DNA of 64,000 nucleotides from JAHDBG01 sp963922315 (GTDB lineage: Bacteria > Pseudomonadota > Gammaproteobacteria > Chromatiales > Chromatiaceae): positions 1 to 64,000 of the forward strand of contig CAWUID010000001.1 of assembly GCA_963922315.1 (NCBI GenBank), given 5' to 3'. The translations under genes and the position numbers were made by a program. The notes below the pieces were generated by a model, which worked only from the letters and a program-made list of their open reading frames with translations, made no database searches and had not been told where the DNA came from. Below are positions 34,730 to 43,550 of this stretch, piece after piece. Within the stretch, counting starts at the first letter, position 1; every line of letters begins with the position of its first letter.

Positions 34730-36136
34730 TCAGGAGATGGTGATGACCTCCGGTCCCATCAGGCTGTTCGGGATGAACGTGGATAGCCAGGGGATATAGG
34801 TGATCATAACCAGGAAGATCAACAGTATGCCCAGCCATGGCGTGGCAGCACGGACGACTGATAGTACGGACATTTTGGCAACACCAGATGTTACGAACAG
34901 GTTCAGTCCGACTGGTGGTGTTATCATACCAATTTCCATGTTGACCACCATGATAATGCCCAGATGGATCGGGTCAATGCCAAGCTGGATAGCGATCGGG
35001 AAAACCAGAGGTGCCACAATCACAATCAGACCGGACGGCTCCATGAACTGGCCACCAATCAGCAGAATCAGGTTGACGATCACCAGGAACATGACTGACC
35101 CGAAACCGGCAGCGAGCATTGCTGAAGCAATTTCCTGCGGAATCTGTTCTTCCGTTAAAACATGCTTTAATATCAACGCGTTAGCGATGATAAACAATAA
35201 CATAATGGTCAGTTTGCCACCTTCCAATAGTGATTGGCGGTGATCCGGATGAAATATAGCCGGGATCAGGTAGCGGAAGAACAATAACCAGTTACGAATG
35301 AAGGCAAACAGGCGGTTTTCACCATCGCGGCGTAACGGCTGGTCTTTCAGTGGACCCATGTCGCGGTAGATGAAATTTGCGATCAGGAATGCATACACGG
35401 AAGCAACTGCTGCTGCTTCGGTCGGTGTGAAGACACCACCATAGATGCCGCCAAGTATGATCACGATCAGGAACAGTCCCCAACCGGCATCTATCGCAGC
35501 ATCGCGGATTTCACCAAATCCGGCCCAGGGTTGGGCTGGCAGGTTTTTAATCCGTGCGGCAATATAAATACCAATCATCAGCATCAGCCCGGCGAGTAAA
35601 CCGGGGATCACGCCAGCCAGAAACATCCGTCCTACAGAGACATCGGTTGCTGCTGCATACACCACCATAACAATAGATGGCGGAATCAGGATACCCAGGG
35701 TACCAGCATTACAGATGACTCCGGCAGCGAATTCCTTGGTATAGCCGACCTTCAGCATGCCACTGATCACAATGGTTCCGATGGCAACGACGGTCGCTGG
35801 AGAAGAACCGGAAAGCGCAGCAAACAGCATGCAGGCGAATACCCCGGCGATGGCTAGTCCGCCTCGTACATGGCCAACAGTGGCAATAGCGAAGCGAATA
35901 ATACGTTTCGCTACACCACCGGTCGACATATAGGATGAAGCCAGGATAAAAAATGGAATCGCCAGCAGGGTATAGTGACCTTCAAACGCTTCAAATAAGG
36001 TCTGGGCAACAGAAGCGAGTGAACTGTCGGAGTGGTACAACAGGAATGTGATGCTGGACAAACCTAACGCGATGGCGATAGGTACCCCAATCAGCAGCAG
36101 GGCAATAACCGCAATAAATAAGAGTAAGACTTCCAT
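34730..36136 (-). CDS. dctM: TRAP transporter large permease DctM
   Basis: Twelve-helix inner-membrane subunit that carries out sodium-driven uptake of C4-dicarboxylates or similar acids. The 468-residue sequence shows the family blocks SSYMSTGGVAKRIIRFA, ALSGSSPATVVAIG, NAGTLGILIPPSIVMVVYA and MEIGMITPPVGLNLFV. An insertion of about 45 residues (DMGPLKDQPLRRDGENRLF...) makes it a little longer than the common 425. It is translationally coupled to dctQ by a one-base overlap. Confidence 0.95.
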   Translation of the reverse strand: MEVLLLFIAVIALLLIGVPIAIALGLSSITFLLYHSDSSLASVAQTLFEAFEGHYTLLAIPFFILASSYMSTGGVAKRIIRFAIATVGHVRGGLAIAGVFACMLFAALSGSSPATVVAIGTIVISGMLKVGYTKEFAAGVICNAGTLGILIPPSIVMVVYAAATDVSVGRMFLAGVIPGLLAGLMLMIGIYIAARIKNLPAQPWAGFGEIRDAAIDAGWGLFLIVIILGGIYGGVFTPTEAAAVASVYAFLIANFIYRDMGPLKDQPLRRDGENRLFAFIRNWLLFFRYLIPAIFHPDHRQSLLEGGKLTIMLLFIIANALILKHVLTEEQIPQEIASAMLAAGFGSVMFLVIVNLILLIGGQFMEPSGLIVIVAPLVFPIAIQLGIDPIHLGIIMVVNMEIGMITPPVGLNLFVTSGVAKMSVLSVVRAATPWLGILLIFLVMITYIPWLSTFIPNSLMGPEVITIS

Positions 36137-36741
36137 TATTTGGATTCCTCCATCGCCTCAATTTCGTGGCTTGCGATCAGCATACGTTGTTCGCCGCGCC
36201 AGATGCGCACAGCGGCTTGTAAGTAACGAATAAGCAACAATGCCATACCAAACGGTAAGATCACATAGGGGATAAAGCGTGGTATTTTTTCGTAGATTGG
36301 TTCACCATCTTCGACATAGCCCAGCAAACTTTGTATCCAGACGGGGAAAGGGATATCCTCAGCTTCCAGAAAGCTTAGTTTAAAAGCAAATTTACTCCAG
36401 TAATCCCAACCGCCGTACAGTAATAACACGGTGAAAGCGAGACAGGCGGTGACAGCTATCAAGGCACAAATACGTTGTGCCGGGGGTGACAGGTAGTTCA
36501 GGACAGCATCAACACCCAGGTTTGCGGAAATCTTTACGGCATGGCTGATCCCGAATAAGACTAGCCAGGCAAATAAATAGGTGGTGGTTTCCAGAGCCCA
36601 GAGCAGGTTGCTCTGGAAGACATATCGGGCGACGACATTGGCGAAAGTCACCAAGGCCATCAGGCCAAGCAGGGCCGCAATACCGACCTCTTCTATTTCG
36701 TTGACCCAGTAACCGAGCCGGCTTTTTTCGGCATCACGCAT
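36136..36741 (-). CDS. dctQ: TRAP transporter small permease DctQ
   Basis: Four-helix small membrane subunit that pairs with DctM. I begin at 36741 (MRDAEKSRLGYWVNEIEE); a start nine codons upstream is possible. Hydrophobic helices (AALLGLMALVTFANVVARYVF, TYLFAWLVLFGISHAVK, CALIAVTACLAFTVLLLY, FIPYVILPFGMALLLIRYL) and the cytoplasmic tail match the family. The loop after helix 3 is extended (KLSFLEAEDIPFPVWIQSLLGYVEDGEPIYEK). Confidence 0.9.
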   Translation of the reverse strand: MRDAEKSRLGYWVNEIEEVGIAALLGLMALVTFANVVARYVFQSNLLWALETTTYLFAWLVLFGISHAVKISANLGVDAVLNYLSPPAQRICALIAVTACLAFTVLLLYGGWDYWSKFAFKLSFLEAEDIPFPVWIQSLLGYVEDGEPIYEKIPRFIPYVILPFGMALLLIRYLQAAVRIWRGEQRMLIASHEIEAMEESK

Positions 36742-36798
36742 GGATGGTCTCCATTGTTTGCAGGGCAAGGTGAATCATATATTTTGTCATCCGGCACA

Positions 36799-36833
36799 CG
36801 AAAGGCCCGGTGGATTTTCCATCGGGCCTTTCG
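36799..36833 (-). terminator. Stem-loop between dctP and dctQ
   Basis: CGAAAGGCCCG (36799-36809) pairs with the inverted copy ending at 36833, with further pairing toward the loop. It lies about 30 bases after the dctP stop. No U-tract follows, so it probably protects the dctP message or attenuates reading into dctQM. This would give more binding protein than permease. Confidence 0.65.
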
Positions 36834-36862
36834 CGATGTAAGCGACTGCTGATAAGGAAGAT

Positions 36863-37867
36863 TTATCCTGCGTTCGCTTCCTGTGCTGCAGCAATCAGAG
36901 CTTTACCGACGTTCTTTTCAAACTTTTTCCAGACCGGCTTCAGTGCGTTCACCCAGGCAGCCCGTTGTGCTGCATTCAGGGTACGTACTGGCTTACCAGC
37001 ATCAATAATTTTCTGCCGGTTCGTCTGATTGATGGAGGTTGAAACGCCGTTACGTTCAGCGGTAACTTCGTTGATGATCTGTTTCAGCTGTGCCCGAACA
37101 TCTTCTGGCAGGCTGTCCCAGAACTCAGTTGAAGTCACGACCAGATAGTCCAGTACGCCATGGTTGGTTTCAGTGATACCATCTTGTACTTCAAAGAACT
37201 TTTTCGTGTAAATGTTAGACCAGGTGTTTTCCTGCCCGTCCACAACACCAGTCTGCAATGAGCTGTATACTTCCGAAAACGCCATTTTTTGTGGGTTGGC
37301 TTCCAGTTGCTCGAATTGTGCCTTCAGCACGTCTGAGCTCTGAATCCGGAATTTCAGTCCTTTTGCATCTTCCGGCAGAATCAATGGAATGTTTGCTGAC
37401 ATTTGTTTCATGCCATTGTGCCAGAAGGCCAGTCCTTGCAGTCCTCTGCTGCGCATAGCATTTTTCAGATGATCGCCAGCAGCTGAGTTCTGGAAGCGAT
37501 CTACTGCAGCGATGTCAGTGAACATGAAAGGCAGGTCGAAGATGCGGAATTGTTTTGTATACTTCTCAAATTTGGACAAGGAAGGTGCTGCCATTTGCAC
37601 ATCCCCCAGCAGCATGGCTTCAAGCACTTTTTTATCGTTATACAATTGCTTGTTCGGGAAGACTTGTATGCAGACTTTGCCATTCATATCGGCATTGACG
37701 CGTTCGGCCAGGCGCGCAGCAGCTTCACCTTTCGGATGACCTTTGGCTGCAGTCACATGGCTGAACTTGATAACAATTTCGCCTGGATCGCAGGCATCGG
37801 CAGCCCAGGCTGCGCTACCAGCGAGTGCCAGTGAAAGACTGGCGGCCAGAGTTGTGAGTCGTTTCAT
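36863..37867 (-). CDS. dctP: TRAP dicarboxylate-type binding protein DctP
   Basis: 334-residue periplasmic binding protein of the DctP family. A clear signal peptide (LTTLAASLSLALAGSAAWA) is followed by the mature start IVIKFSHVTAAKGHPKGEAA. The ligand-binding arginine region is GLKFRIQSSDVLKAQFEQL and the QTGVVDGQENTWSNI signature is present. It heads the dctPQM operon, preceded by a good promoter at 37927-37954. A C4-dicarboxylate or similar carboxylate is the likely ligand. Confidence 0.95.
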   Translation of the reverse strand: MKRLTTLAASLSLALAGSAAWAADACDPGEIVIKFSHVTAAKGHPKGEAAARLAERVNADMNGKVCIQVFPNKQLYNDKKVLEAMLLGDVQMAAPSLSKFEKYTKQFRIFDLPFMFTDIAAVDRFQNSAAGDHLKNAMRSRGLQGLAFWHNGMKQMSANIPLILPEDAKGLKFRIQSSDVLKAQFEQLEANPQKMAFSEVYSSLQTGVVDGQENTWSNIYTKKFFEVQDGITETNHGVLDYLVVTSTEFWDSLPEDVRAQLKQIINEVTAERNGVSTSINQTNRQKIIDAGKPVRTLNAAQRAAWVNALKPVWKKFEKNVGKALIAAAQEANAG

Positions 37868-37926
37868 GATAAATATCCCTGTTTTAAGTTGTCATCAGGT
37901 ATTGAGAAGTCATTCAGCGTGGGTGC

Positions 37927-37954
37927 ATTATACCCTCGCTAAAACATACAGCAA
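37927..37954 (-). promoter_or_regulatory. Sigma-70 promoter of dctPQM
   Basis: On the minus strand TTGCTG (37949-37954) and a consensus TATAAT (37927-37932) are separated by 16 bp, 60 bp upstream of the dctP ATG. Confidence 0.72.
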
Positions 37955-38041
37955 GGAAAGTGCCAGTTTCTGCATTTATGCATTATCGGCAGGATAAATG
38001 TATGTAATTTCACTGCCAGGTTTGGTTTGAAAGCACCTTTG

Positions 38042-38115
38042 ATGGATGGATTCCGGTCGCCAAATGGCGGATTTCCGCCTGATGCAGATCTGATGGGAGG
38101 CGGAAAACCATCCAT
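38042..38115. repeat. Compound intergenic palindrome
   Basis: ATGGATGG (38042-38049) pairs with CCATCCAT (38108-38115). Inside lie the self-complementary strings CGCCAAATGGCG and GGCGGATTTCCGCC and a second GGCGGAA block. It starts five bases past the SoxXA-binding-like stop and may end that transcript. It may alternatively be another dispersed palindromic element. Confidence 0.45.
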
Positions 38116-38120
38116 TCGGC

Positions 38121-38447
38121 CTATTGGTACAGATAGCCTGGGTTTCCTATGCCGATCTGGTCGTCATATTGCCGTACCGCATTCAAGCCTTGTTGTCTGG
38201 CTTTTGCGGCAAGTTGATGAGCTTGCGCGTAATTTCCGTTCGAAGCTGCTTTTTCAGCAGCCCGGAGCAGTTTTTTTGTGTCGCGCCAGGTATTCTTGCG
38301 TTGCAGTGCCTGCTGATAGGCTTGTCTGGCTTCAGCCAGCGTCGTGGCATATTGTGCTTTCGGTGTTATCTCGGTTGGCGCAGCAGAGCTGGCCAGCAAA
38401 GCGCAGCACCAGCCGAACAGAGCGGCAGCTAGTAAAGAATGTTTCAT
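38121..38447 (-). CDS. Small secreted protein, SoxXA-binding (SoxK/SAXB)-like
   Basis: 108 residues with a signal peptide (HSLLAAALFGWCCALLASSAA). The mature part is helical and contains the pattern TWRDTKKLLRAAEKAASNGNYAQAHQLAAKARQQGLNAVRQ. This closely resembles the core of SoxXA-binding proteins, which assist the thiosulfate-oxidising SoxXA cytochrome in the periplasm. No sox genes are in the window, so the assignment rests on this pattern alone. It is eight bases after TAXI gene 2 on the same strand, so the two are probably one transcript. Confidence 0.6.
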   Translation of the reverse strand: MKHSLLAAALFGWCCALLASSAAPTEITPKAQYATTLAEARQAYQQALQRKNTWRDTKKLLRAAEKAASNGNYAQAHQLAAKARQQGLNAVRQYDDQIGIGNPGYLYQ

Positions 38448-38455
38448 AAATGACC

Positions 38456-39580
38456 TCAGTGAACTTCAGGTGAGTTGGCAGATGTTATTTCATCCGTTGT
38501 TGTCTGACCCGGTCGGTTTGCCGGGATAAAGGTACCGGGTTGGCAGTATCGGTTGTGTTCTGATAATTCTGAATCATAACAGGCAATGCCTGCTTCCCGA
38601 TAATATCGTTCAGCGCCATCATGCAGTGGTGCGGACAGTGAATCCTGCACTATTTCTACCGGTTGCAGGTGGGCAAGGGCTGGCTGCAGTGATTTGAATT
38701 CGTCCAGATTGTCGAATACGCTTTTTACCAGTTCATAGATCACGTCATCTGAAGTGCTGGTTGAGCTGACGACTGTTGCGCCGACACCGAATGTGGCAAC
38801 TTCATCCGGGTTTCCCGGATAAAGTGCGCCAGGTATACGAGCTCTGCGGTAATAATAATGTTTTGCCAGCAGTGCATCTATTGCCGGATGTTCTGCCGGT
38901 ATCAGTCTGATAGCGCAGGTTTCAGCAATCTGGTTGACGAAACTGCTCGGGTGCCCGACGGTGACGATAATGGCATCCAGTTTGTCATCACATAAAGCAT
39001 CTACCTGCTCGGTGGAAGGCAGCTCAGAAACCAGTTCAAAATCAGATAATTGCCAGTCCAGAAACTTCAGCAGAATATCAATGGTGCCACGTTGGCCGGA
39101 TCCGGGCGAGCCGATGTTTATCCGGTGTGTTCTGATATCTGTCAGTGTTTGTATATTGCTGTCAGCACGGGCGATGAGGGTAAAGGTTTCAGCATACAAA
39201 GAAAACAGGGAACGCAGACGAGTATCTTCACCTTCCCTGGCAAAGCGGTTAGTGCCCTGATAGGCATAATGTTGCCAGTCAGATTGGGTCAGGCCCACGT
39301 TCAGTGTCGTGTTGCGGATTGCTTGCAGATTATAAACAGAACCGCTGGTGTTTTTGACGATACAGCGAATACCATGCCGGGTGCGTTGTTTGTTCAGCAT
39401 GCGACAGATGGCACCACCAGACGGATGATATACCCCATTGATACCAGCAGTGCCGATGCTGATCGTCTGTGGAATCGCCAGCAGTGGTGCGCTGAAACAA
39501 GCAAGCCATAACAATATGACCCAGCATCCATATTGCTGTCGGTTGTCAGTCATCTGGGTCTGATAGAATAGAGATTTCAA
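38456..39580 (-). CDS. TAXI-family TRAP solute-binding protein 2
   Basis: 374-residue paralogue of the protein at 32.6 kb. It shares IGTAGINGVYHPSGGAICRMLN, SGSVYNLQAIRNTTLNVGLTQSDWQHYAY, INIGSPGSGQRGTIDILL and PLHDGAERYYREAGI. Export segment YGCWVILLWLACFSAPLLAIP; Met10 (MTDNRQQ) is an alternative start. About 45 residues after the shared end (from CYDSELSEHNRYCQPG) are unique and contain two extra cysteines. It is divergent from argS and followed closely by the SoxXA-binding-like gene. Confidence 0.9.
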   Translation of the reverse strand: MKSLFYQTQMTDNRQQYGCWVILLWLACFSAPLLAIPQTISIGTAGINGVYHPSGGAICRMLNKQRTRHGIRCIVKNTSGSVYNLQAIRNTTLNVGLTQSDWQHYAYQGTNRFAREGEDTRLRSLFSLYAETFTLIARADSNIQTLTDIRTHRINIGSPGSGQRGTIDILLKFLDWQLSDFELVSELPSTEQVDALCDDKLDAIIVTVGHPSSFVNQIAETCAIRLIPAEHPAIDALLAKHYYYRRARIPGALYPGNPDEVATFGVGATVVSSTSTSDDVIYELVKSVFDNLDEFKSLQPALAHLQPVEIVQDSLSAPLHDGAERYYREAGIACYDSELSEHNRYCQPGTFIPANRPGQTTTDEITSANSPEVH

Positions 39581-39634
39581 TGTTCTTCTTTAAACAGTGT
39601 ACAAGGTTCCGGCCAATGTCGGGAACAGCAGGGT

Positions 39635-41392
39635 ATGATGAAATCAGAGATTACACAGTTATTACAACTGGCACTGCGTCGTTTAACTGATCAGGGCGTG
39701 TTACCGGCACGGGCAATTGTATCGCCGCAAGTGACTCCGTCGCGGCAACCTGAACAGGGTGATTTTGCCAGTAATGTCGCTCTGGTACATGCCAGAGCAG
39801 CTGACATGTCACCACGGGCCCTGGCAGAAAAGTTAGTTGCAGCTTGTCAGCAGCCGGACTGGCTGACCGCCATTGAAATTGCGGGTCCGGGTTTCATCAA
39901 TTTTCGCCTGGCGGCACAACAACATACTGTTGTCATCCGTGACATACTGGATGCTGGTGCACAATTTGGTTGTACCCAACAGGGTGGCGGCGAGCGTGTG
40001 CATCTTGAATTTGTGTCGGCGAATCCGACCGGGCCGCTGCACATCGGGCATGGACGGGGGGCTGCTTATGGCTCGGTGGTGGAGCGTCTGTTAAATGCGG
40101 TCGGTTATGTGGTGCACACAGAATATTATGTGAATGATGCCGGTCGGCAAATGGATATTCTGGCAGTGTCTGTCTGGCTGCGTTATCTGCAACAACTGGG
40201 TGAGTCGGTACCGTTTCCGGCAAATGGCTACCAGGGCGACTATGTGCAGGATATTGCGACTGAATTACGCCAGGTCCGGGCAGAACAATACCGGCAGCCG
40301 GTCGCCAGTGTGCTGGCTGATCTGCCGCCAGATCAGGCTGATGGTGGTGATAAAGAGCTTTATATTGATGCACTGATTGCGCGGGCAAAGCATTTGCTGG
40401 GTACGATTGACTACCAGGCAGTGTTTGCAATTGGTCGAAATCGTATTCTAGAAGATATTCGTGACGATCTGGCAAATTTTTGCGTGATTTATGATCAGTG
40501 GTACCCGGAACAGCGTTTATTTGATCAGGGCAAAGTGCAGCAGGCCCTGGAACAACTGGAGAGCACAGAATATTGCTATCGGGAAGCGGGTGTCTGTTGG
40601 TTTCGCAGCAGTGCGCTGGGCGACGAAAAAGACCGGGTGCTGGTGCGTGAGAATGGTCAGCCAACCTATTTTGCGTCTGATGTGGCCTATCATCTGGATC
40701 GGCTGGCGCAGGGCTATACCCGTCTGATCAACATCTGGGGCGCGGATCATCATGGTTATGTGCCGCGTGTGAAAGCCGCCATCCAGGCTGCTGATCAGTC
40801 AGCAGAGTTTTTGACTGTCTTATTGGTGCAGTTTGCCAGCCTGTATGAAGAGGGCGAAAAACAAGCGATGTCAACCCGATCTGGTGAATTTATCACCCTG
40901 CGTCGTTTGTATGAGGACGTTGGGGTGGATGCGGCGCGCTTCTTTTACCTGATGCGTCGCAGTGACCAGCACCTGGCATTTGATCTGACCCTGGCGCGTT
41001 CCCAGTCAAATGACAACCCGGTCTATTATGTGCAATACGCCCATGCGCGGATTTGCGCTGTATTACGACAGGCAGCAGAAAAAGACATCGTTGTGACTAC
41101 CGCGACAGTACCACTGGCTGTACTGACTGACTCACATGAGATCAGCCTGTTGAAGTGTCTGGCGCATTATCCGGAGATGGTGGCACATGCTGCACGAGAT
41201 CTGGCACCACACCAGGTTACCCAGTATCTGCGTGATTTAGCGCGCGAGCTACATGCTTATTACAATGCCTGTCCTGTGCTGGCGGTTGCTGCAGAATTAC
41301 GCACCGCACGTTTGCAATTGCTCCTGGGAACCCGTCAGGTGTTACGCAATGGACTGGATTTGCTAGGAGTCAGCGCACCAGAACGTATGTAG
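39635..41392 (+). CDS. argS: Arginyl-tRNA synthetase
   Basis: Class I synthetase of 585 residues, usual length. The N-terminal Add-1 domain (QGDFASNVALVHARA) is followed by the HIGH motif in ANPTGPLHIGHGRGAAYG. ADHHGYVPRVKAA and the KMSK-equivalent loop AMSTRSGEFITL come next, then the all-helical anticodon domain with NPVYYVQYAHARICAV. A second Met one codon in could also be used. Confidence 0.97.
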   Translation: MMKSEITQLLQLALRRLTDQGVLPARAIVSPQVTPSRQPEQGDFASNVALVHARAADMSPRALAEKLVAACQQPDWLTAIEIAGPGFINFRLAAQQHTVVIRDILDAGAQFGCTQQGGGERVHLEFVSANPTGPLHIGHGRGAAYGSVVERLLNAVGYVVHTEYYVNDAGRQMDILAVSVWLRYLQQLGESVPFPANGYQGDYVQDIATELRQVRAEQYRQPVASVLADLPPDQADGGDKELYIDALIARAKHLLGTIDYQAVFAIGRNRILEDIRDDLANFCVIYDQWYPEQRLFDQGKVQQALEQLESTEYCYREAGVCWFRSSALGDEKDRVLVRENGQPTYFASDVAYHLDRLAQGYTRLINIWGADHHGYVPRVKAAIQAADQSAEFLTVLLVQFASLYEEGEKQAMSTRSGEFITLRRLYEDVGVDAARFFYLMRRSDQHLAFDLTLARSQSNDNPVYYVQYAHARICAVLRQAAEKDIVVTTATVPLAVLTDSHEISLLKCLAHYPEMVAHAARDLAPHQVTQYLRDLARELHAYYNACPVLAVAAELRTARLQLLLGTRQVLRNGLDLLGVSAPERM

Positions 41393-41400
41393 GGTAGCTG

Positions 41401-42108
41401 ATGTTGCCCGGGCTGGACTGGTTAGGTGTCGGATGCTGCCAGGTGTGCGGCGTCGTTTCATCGCGGGTAGTTTGTACTGCCTGCGATATGGCACTGCCAC
41501 GCAACCAGCATGCCTGTTGGCAATGTGCAGTGCCGCTGGCGCACACGGCTGATGCTGTACTCTGTGGTGAGTGTCTGAGCAAACCACCACCGTTCAGTGC
41601 GACCTGCGCGCCCTTTATCTATCAGGCTCCCATCCGCGACTGGATCAGTCAGTTCAAATATCAGCGTGCTTTACACTGGGGGCGTTGGCTGGGCACTGCG
41701 CTGGGACAAACGGTGCAGGCACAGACAGCAGAATTGATCATCCCAGTCCCGTTGCACGCTACGCGGCTGTGCCAGCGTGGATTTAATCAGGCTGCCGAAC
41801 TGGCGCACTGGGCCAGTCGACAGGTGCAGATACCATGGCGCACCGACATACTGCAACGGATACACCAGGGTATGGAACAACAAAGGTTGTCGCGGCGCGA
41901 GCGGCAGCGCAATATGCACCGTCAGTTTCGTGTTGTAAAGCCGATTACAGCACAATGTGTTGCGTTACTGGATGATGTGGTGACGACTGGTGCGACTGTA
42001 CGGGCAGCAGCACACGCTCTGCGTCAGGCAGGTGTTCCGCGTGTCGTTGTCTGGGCAGTAGCGCGTACACCGAAGCCTGATACTGCTTTTATACAACACC
42101 GGGAATGA
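41401..42108 (+). CDS. comF: ComF-family phosphoribosyltransferase-like protein
   Basis: 235-residue ComF/GntX protein linked to DNA uptake or use of external DNA. A double zinc ribbon (CCQVCG, CTACD, CWQCAVPL, CGECLSKPPP) precedes a type I PRTase domain with the PRPP loop VALLDDVVTTGATVRAAAHAL. It begins eight bases after argS. Confidence 0.9.
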   Translation: MLPGLDWLGVGCCQVCGVVSSRVVCTACDMALPRNQHACWQCAVPLAHTADAVLCGECLSKPPPFSATCAPFIYQAPIRDWISQFKYQRALHWGRWLGTALGQTVQAQTAELIIPVPLHATRLCQRGFNQAAELAHWASRQVQIPWRTDILQRIHQGMEQQRLSRRERQRNMHRQFRVVKPITAQCVALLDDVVTTGATVRAAAHALRQAGVPRVVVWAVARTPKPDTAFIQHRE

Positions 42109-42112
42109 TTTA

Positions 42113-43429
42113 ATGAATCAGTATAAAACAGACCGACCGACGACTTATTGGCGTTACGTGTTGATGATGGTACTCGGGATCTACAGCGTGGCTGTACCTG
42201 CACTGCAGATCGCTATTACCCAGGGTAATGTCGCTGCATTTCCCATTGCTATTGTGCCGTTTGGTAATGAAACCGGAATGCAGAAGCTGCCGTTGTCTGT
42301 GGCACAAGTAATTACTGCGGATCTTAAACGTAGTGGTTTGTTTAACCCACTGCCGCTGGCAGAACTGCCGGCACGCCCCAGTCGAGCTGCACAGATACAG
42401 TGGCCGATGTGGCGTGCGGCCGAGGCAGAACATCTGCTGATTGGTCGGATCCGCGTGCATGCGACAACAGGCTATCAGCTGGATTTCCACCTGTTCGATG
42501 TGACACGTGGCCAGCAGATGCTGGCCTATCGGGTCATAGCAGAAGCAGACGGATTGCGTACAGCGGCGCATCAGATTGCAGATCGGGTCTATCGGGCCCT
42601 GACCGGGAAACCAGGTGCCTTCAATACACGTATCGCGTATGTCACATCTACCCGCACCGCGGCTGGACAGGAACGGAATCAACTGAAAGTGGCAGATGCA
42701 GATGGCTACAACGCACAAACGATCGTCACCTCGCGTGAGCCACTGATGTCACCGGCCTGGTCGCCGGATGGGCAACAACTGGCGTATGTTGCATTTCAGC
42801 GTGGTCGCTCCATGATCTGGGTGCAGAATATCGCGACCAGTGAGCGACGCAAAATTGCTGCATACCCAGGCATCAACGGCGCCCCTGCCTGGTCGCCGGA
42901 TGGCAAAAAAATAGCGCTGACCCTGTCGAAGGGTGGTAATCCGGATATTCATATTCTGACGCTGGCGACGGGAGAACTACGCTCTCTGACCCACCACCCC
43001 GGCATTGATACAGAGCCTGCCTGGTCGCCGGATGGACAACATATTGTATTTACCTCAAATCGTGGTGGCTCACCTCAGCTATATCGGATACCGGTGAACG
43101 ATGGTCAGGCGCGGCGGCTGACCTTTGAAGGTGACTATAATGCACGAGCTGCCTATGCGCCGGACGGGCGTCATATCGCTCTGGTCACTCGTGTGGCGGG
43201 CCGTTACCGGATCGGTTTGCTGGATATGCGACGCGGTGAACTGCGTTTGTTGAGCAAAGGCGCGCTGGACGAATCACCCGTGTTTGCACCAAACGGTAGC
43301 CTGGTACTGTATGCCAGCCGTGAAGGTGAACGTGATGTGTTAGCCACCGTCTCAGTCGATAGCAGTTTTCAGCAGCGAATCAGTCTGGAAGCTGCGGCAG
43401 TGCGTGAACCAGCCTGGTCGCCCCACTAA
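42113..43429 (+). CDS. tolB: Tol-Pal periplasmic protein TolB
   Basis: Periplasmic component of the Tol-Pal system that maintains the outer membrane during division. It has a signal segment (YVLMMVLGIYSVAVPALQ), an N-terminal alpha/beta domain with IAIVPFGNE and VITADLKRSGLFNPL, and a six-bladed propeller marked by repeated PAWSPDG strings. 438 residues, typical. It is separated from tolQRA and pal, which are absent here; linkage to comF (4-bp gap) is unusual. Confidence 0.93.
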   Translation: MNQYKTDRPTTYWRYVLMMVLGIYSVAVPALQIAITQGNVAAFPIAIVPFGNETGMQKLPLSVAQVITADLKRSGLFNPLPLAELPARPSRAAQIQWPMWRAAEAEHLLIGRIRVHATTGYQLDFHLFDVTRGQQMLAYRVIAEADGLRTAAHQIADRVYRALTGKPGAFNTRIAYVTSTRTAAGQERNQLKVADADGYNAQTIVTSREPLMSPAWSPDGQQLAYVAFQRGRSMIWVQNIATSERRKIAAYPGINGAPAWSPDGKKIALTLSKGGNPDIHILTLATGELRSLTHHPGIDTEPAWSPDGQHIVFTSNRGGSPQLYRIPVNDGQARRLTFEGDYNARAAYAPDGRHIALVTRVAGRYRIGLLDMRRGELRLLSKGALDESPVFAPNGSLVLYASREGERDVLATVSVDSSFQQRISLEAAAVREPAWSPH

Positions 43430-43550
43430 CTCAAATAGAGAAATCACTGATCTGGATTGATATGCAAATACAACATGATTTAAATTTGATTTCGTCTGCT
43501 TCAGTTCTGGGGGAAAACCAGATGCTTGCTGACTGAGGCTGGGTTCTGCT

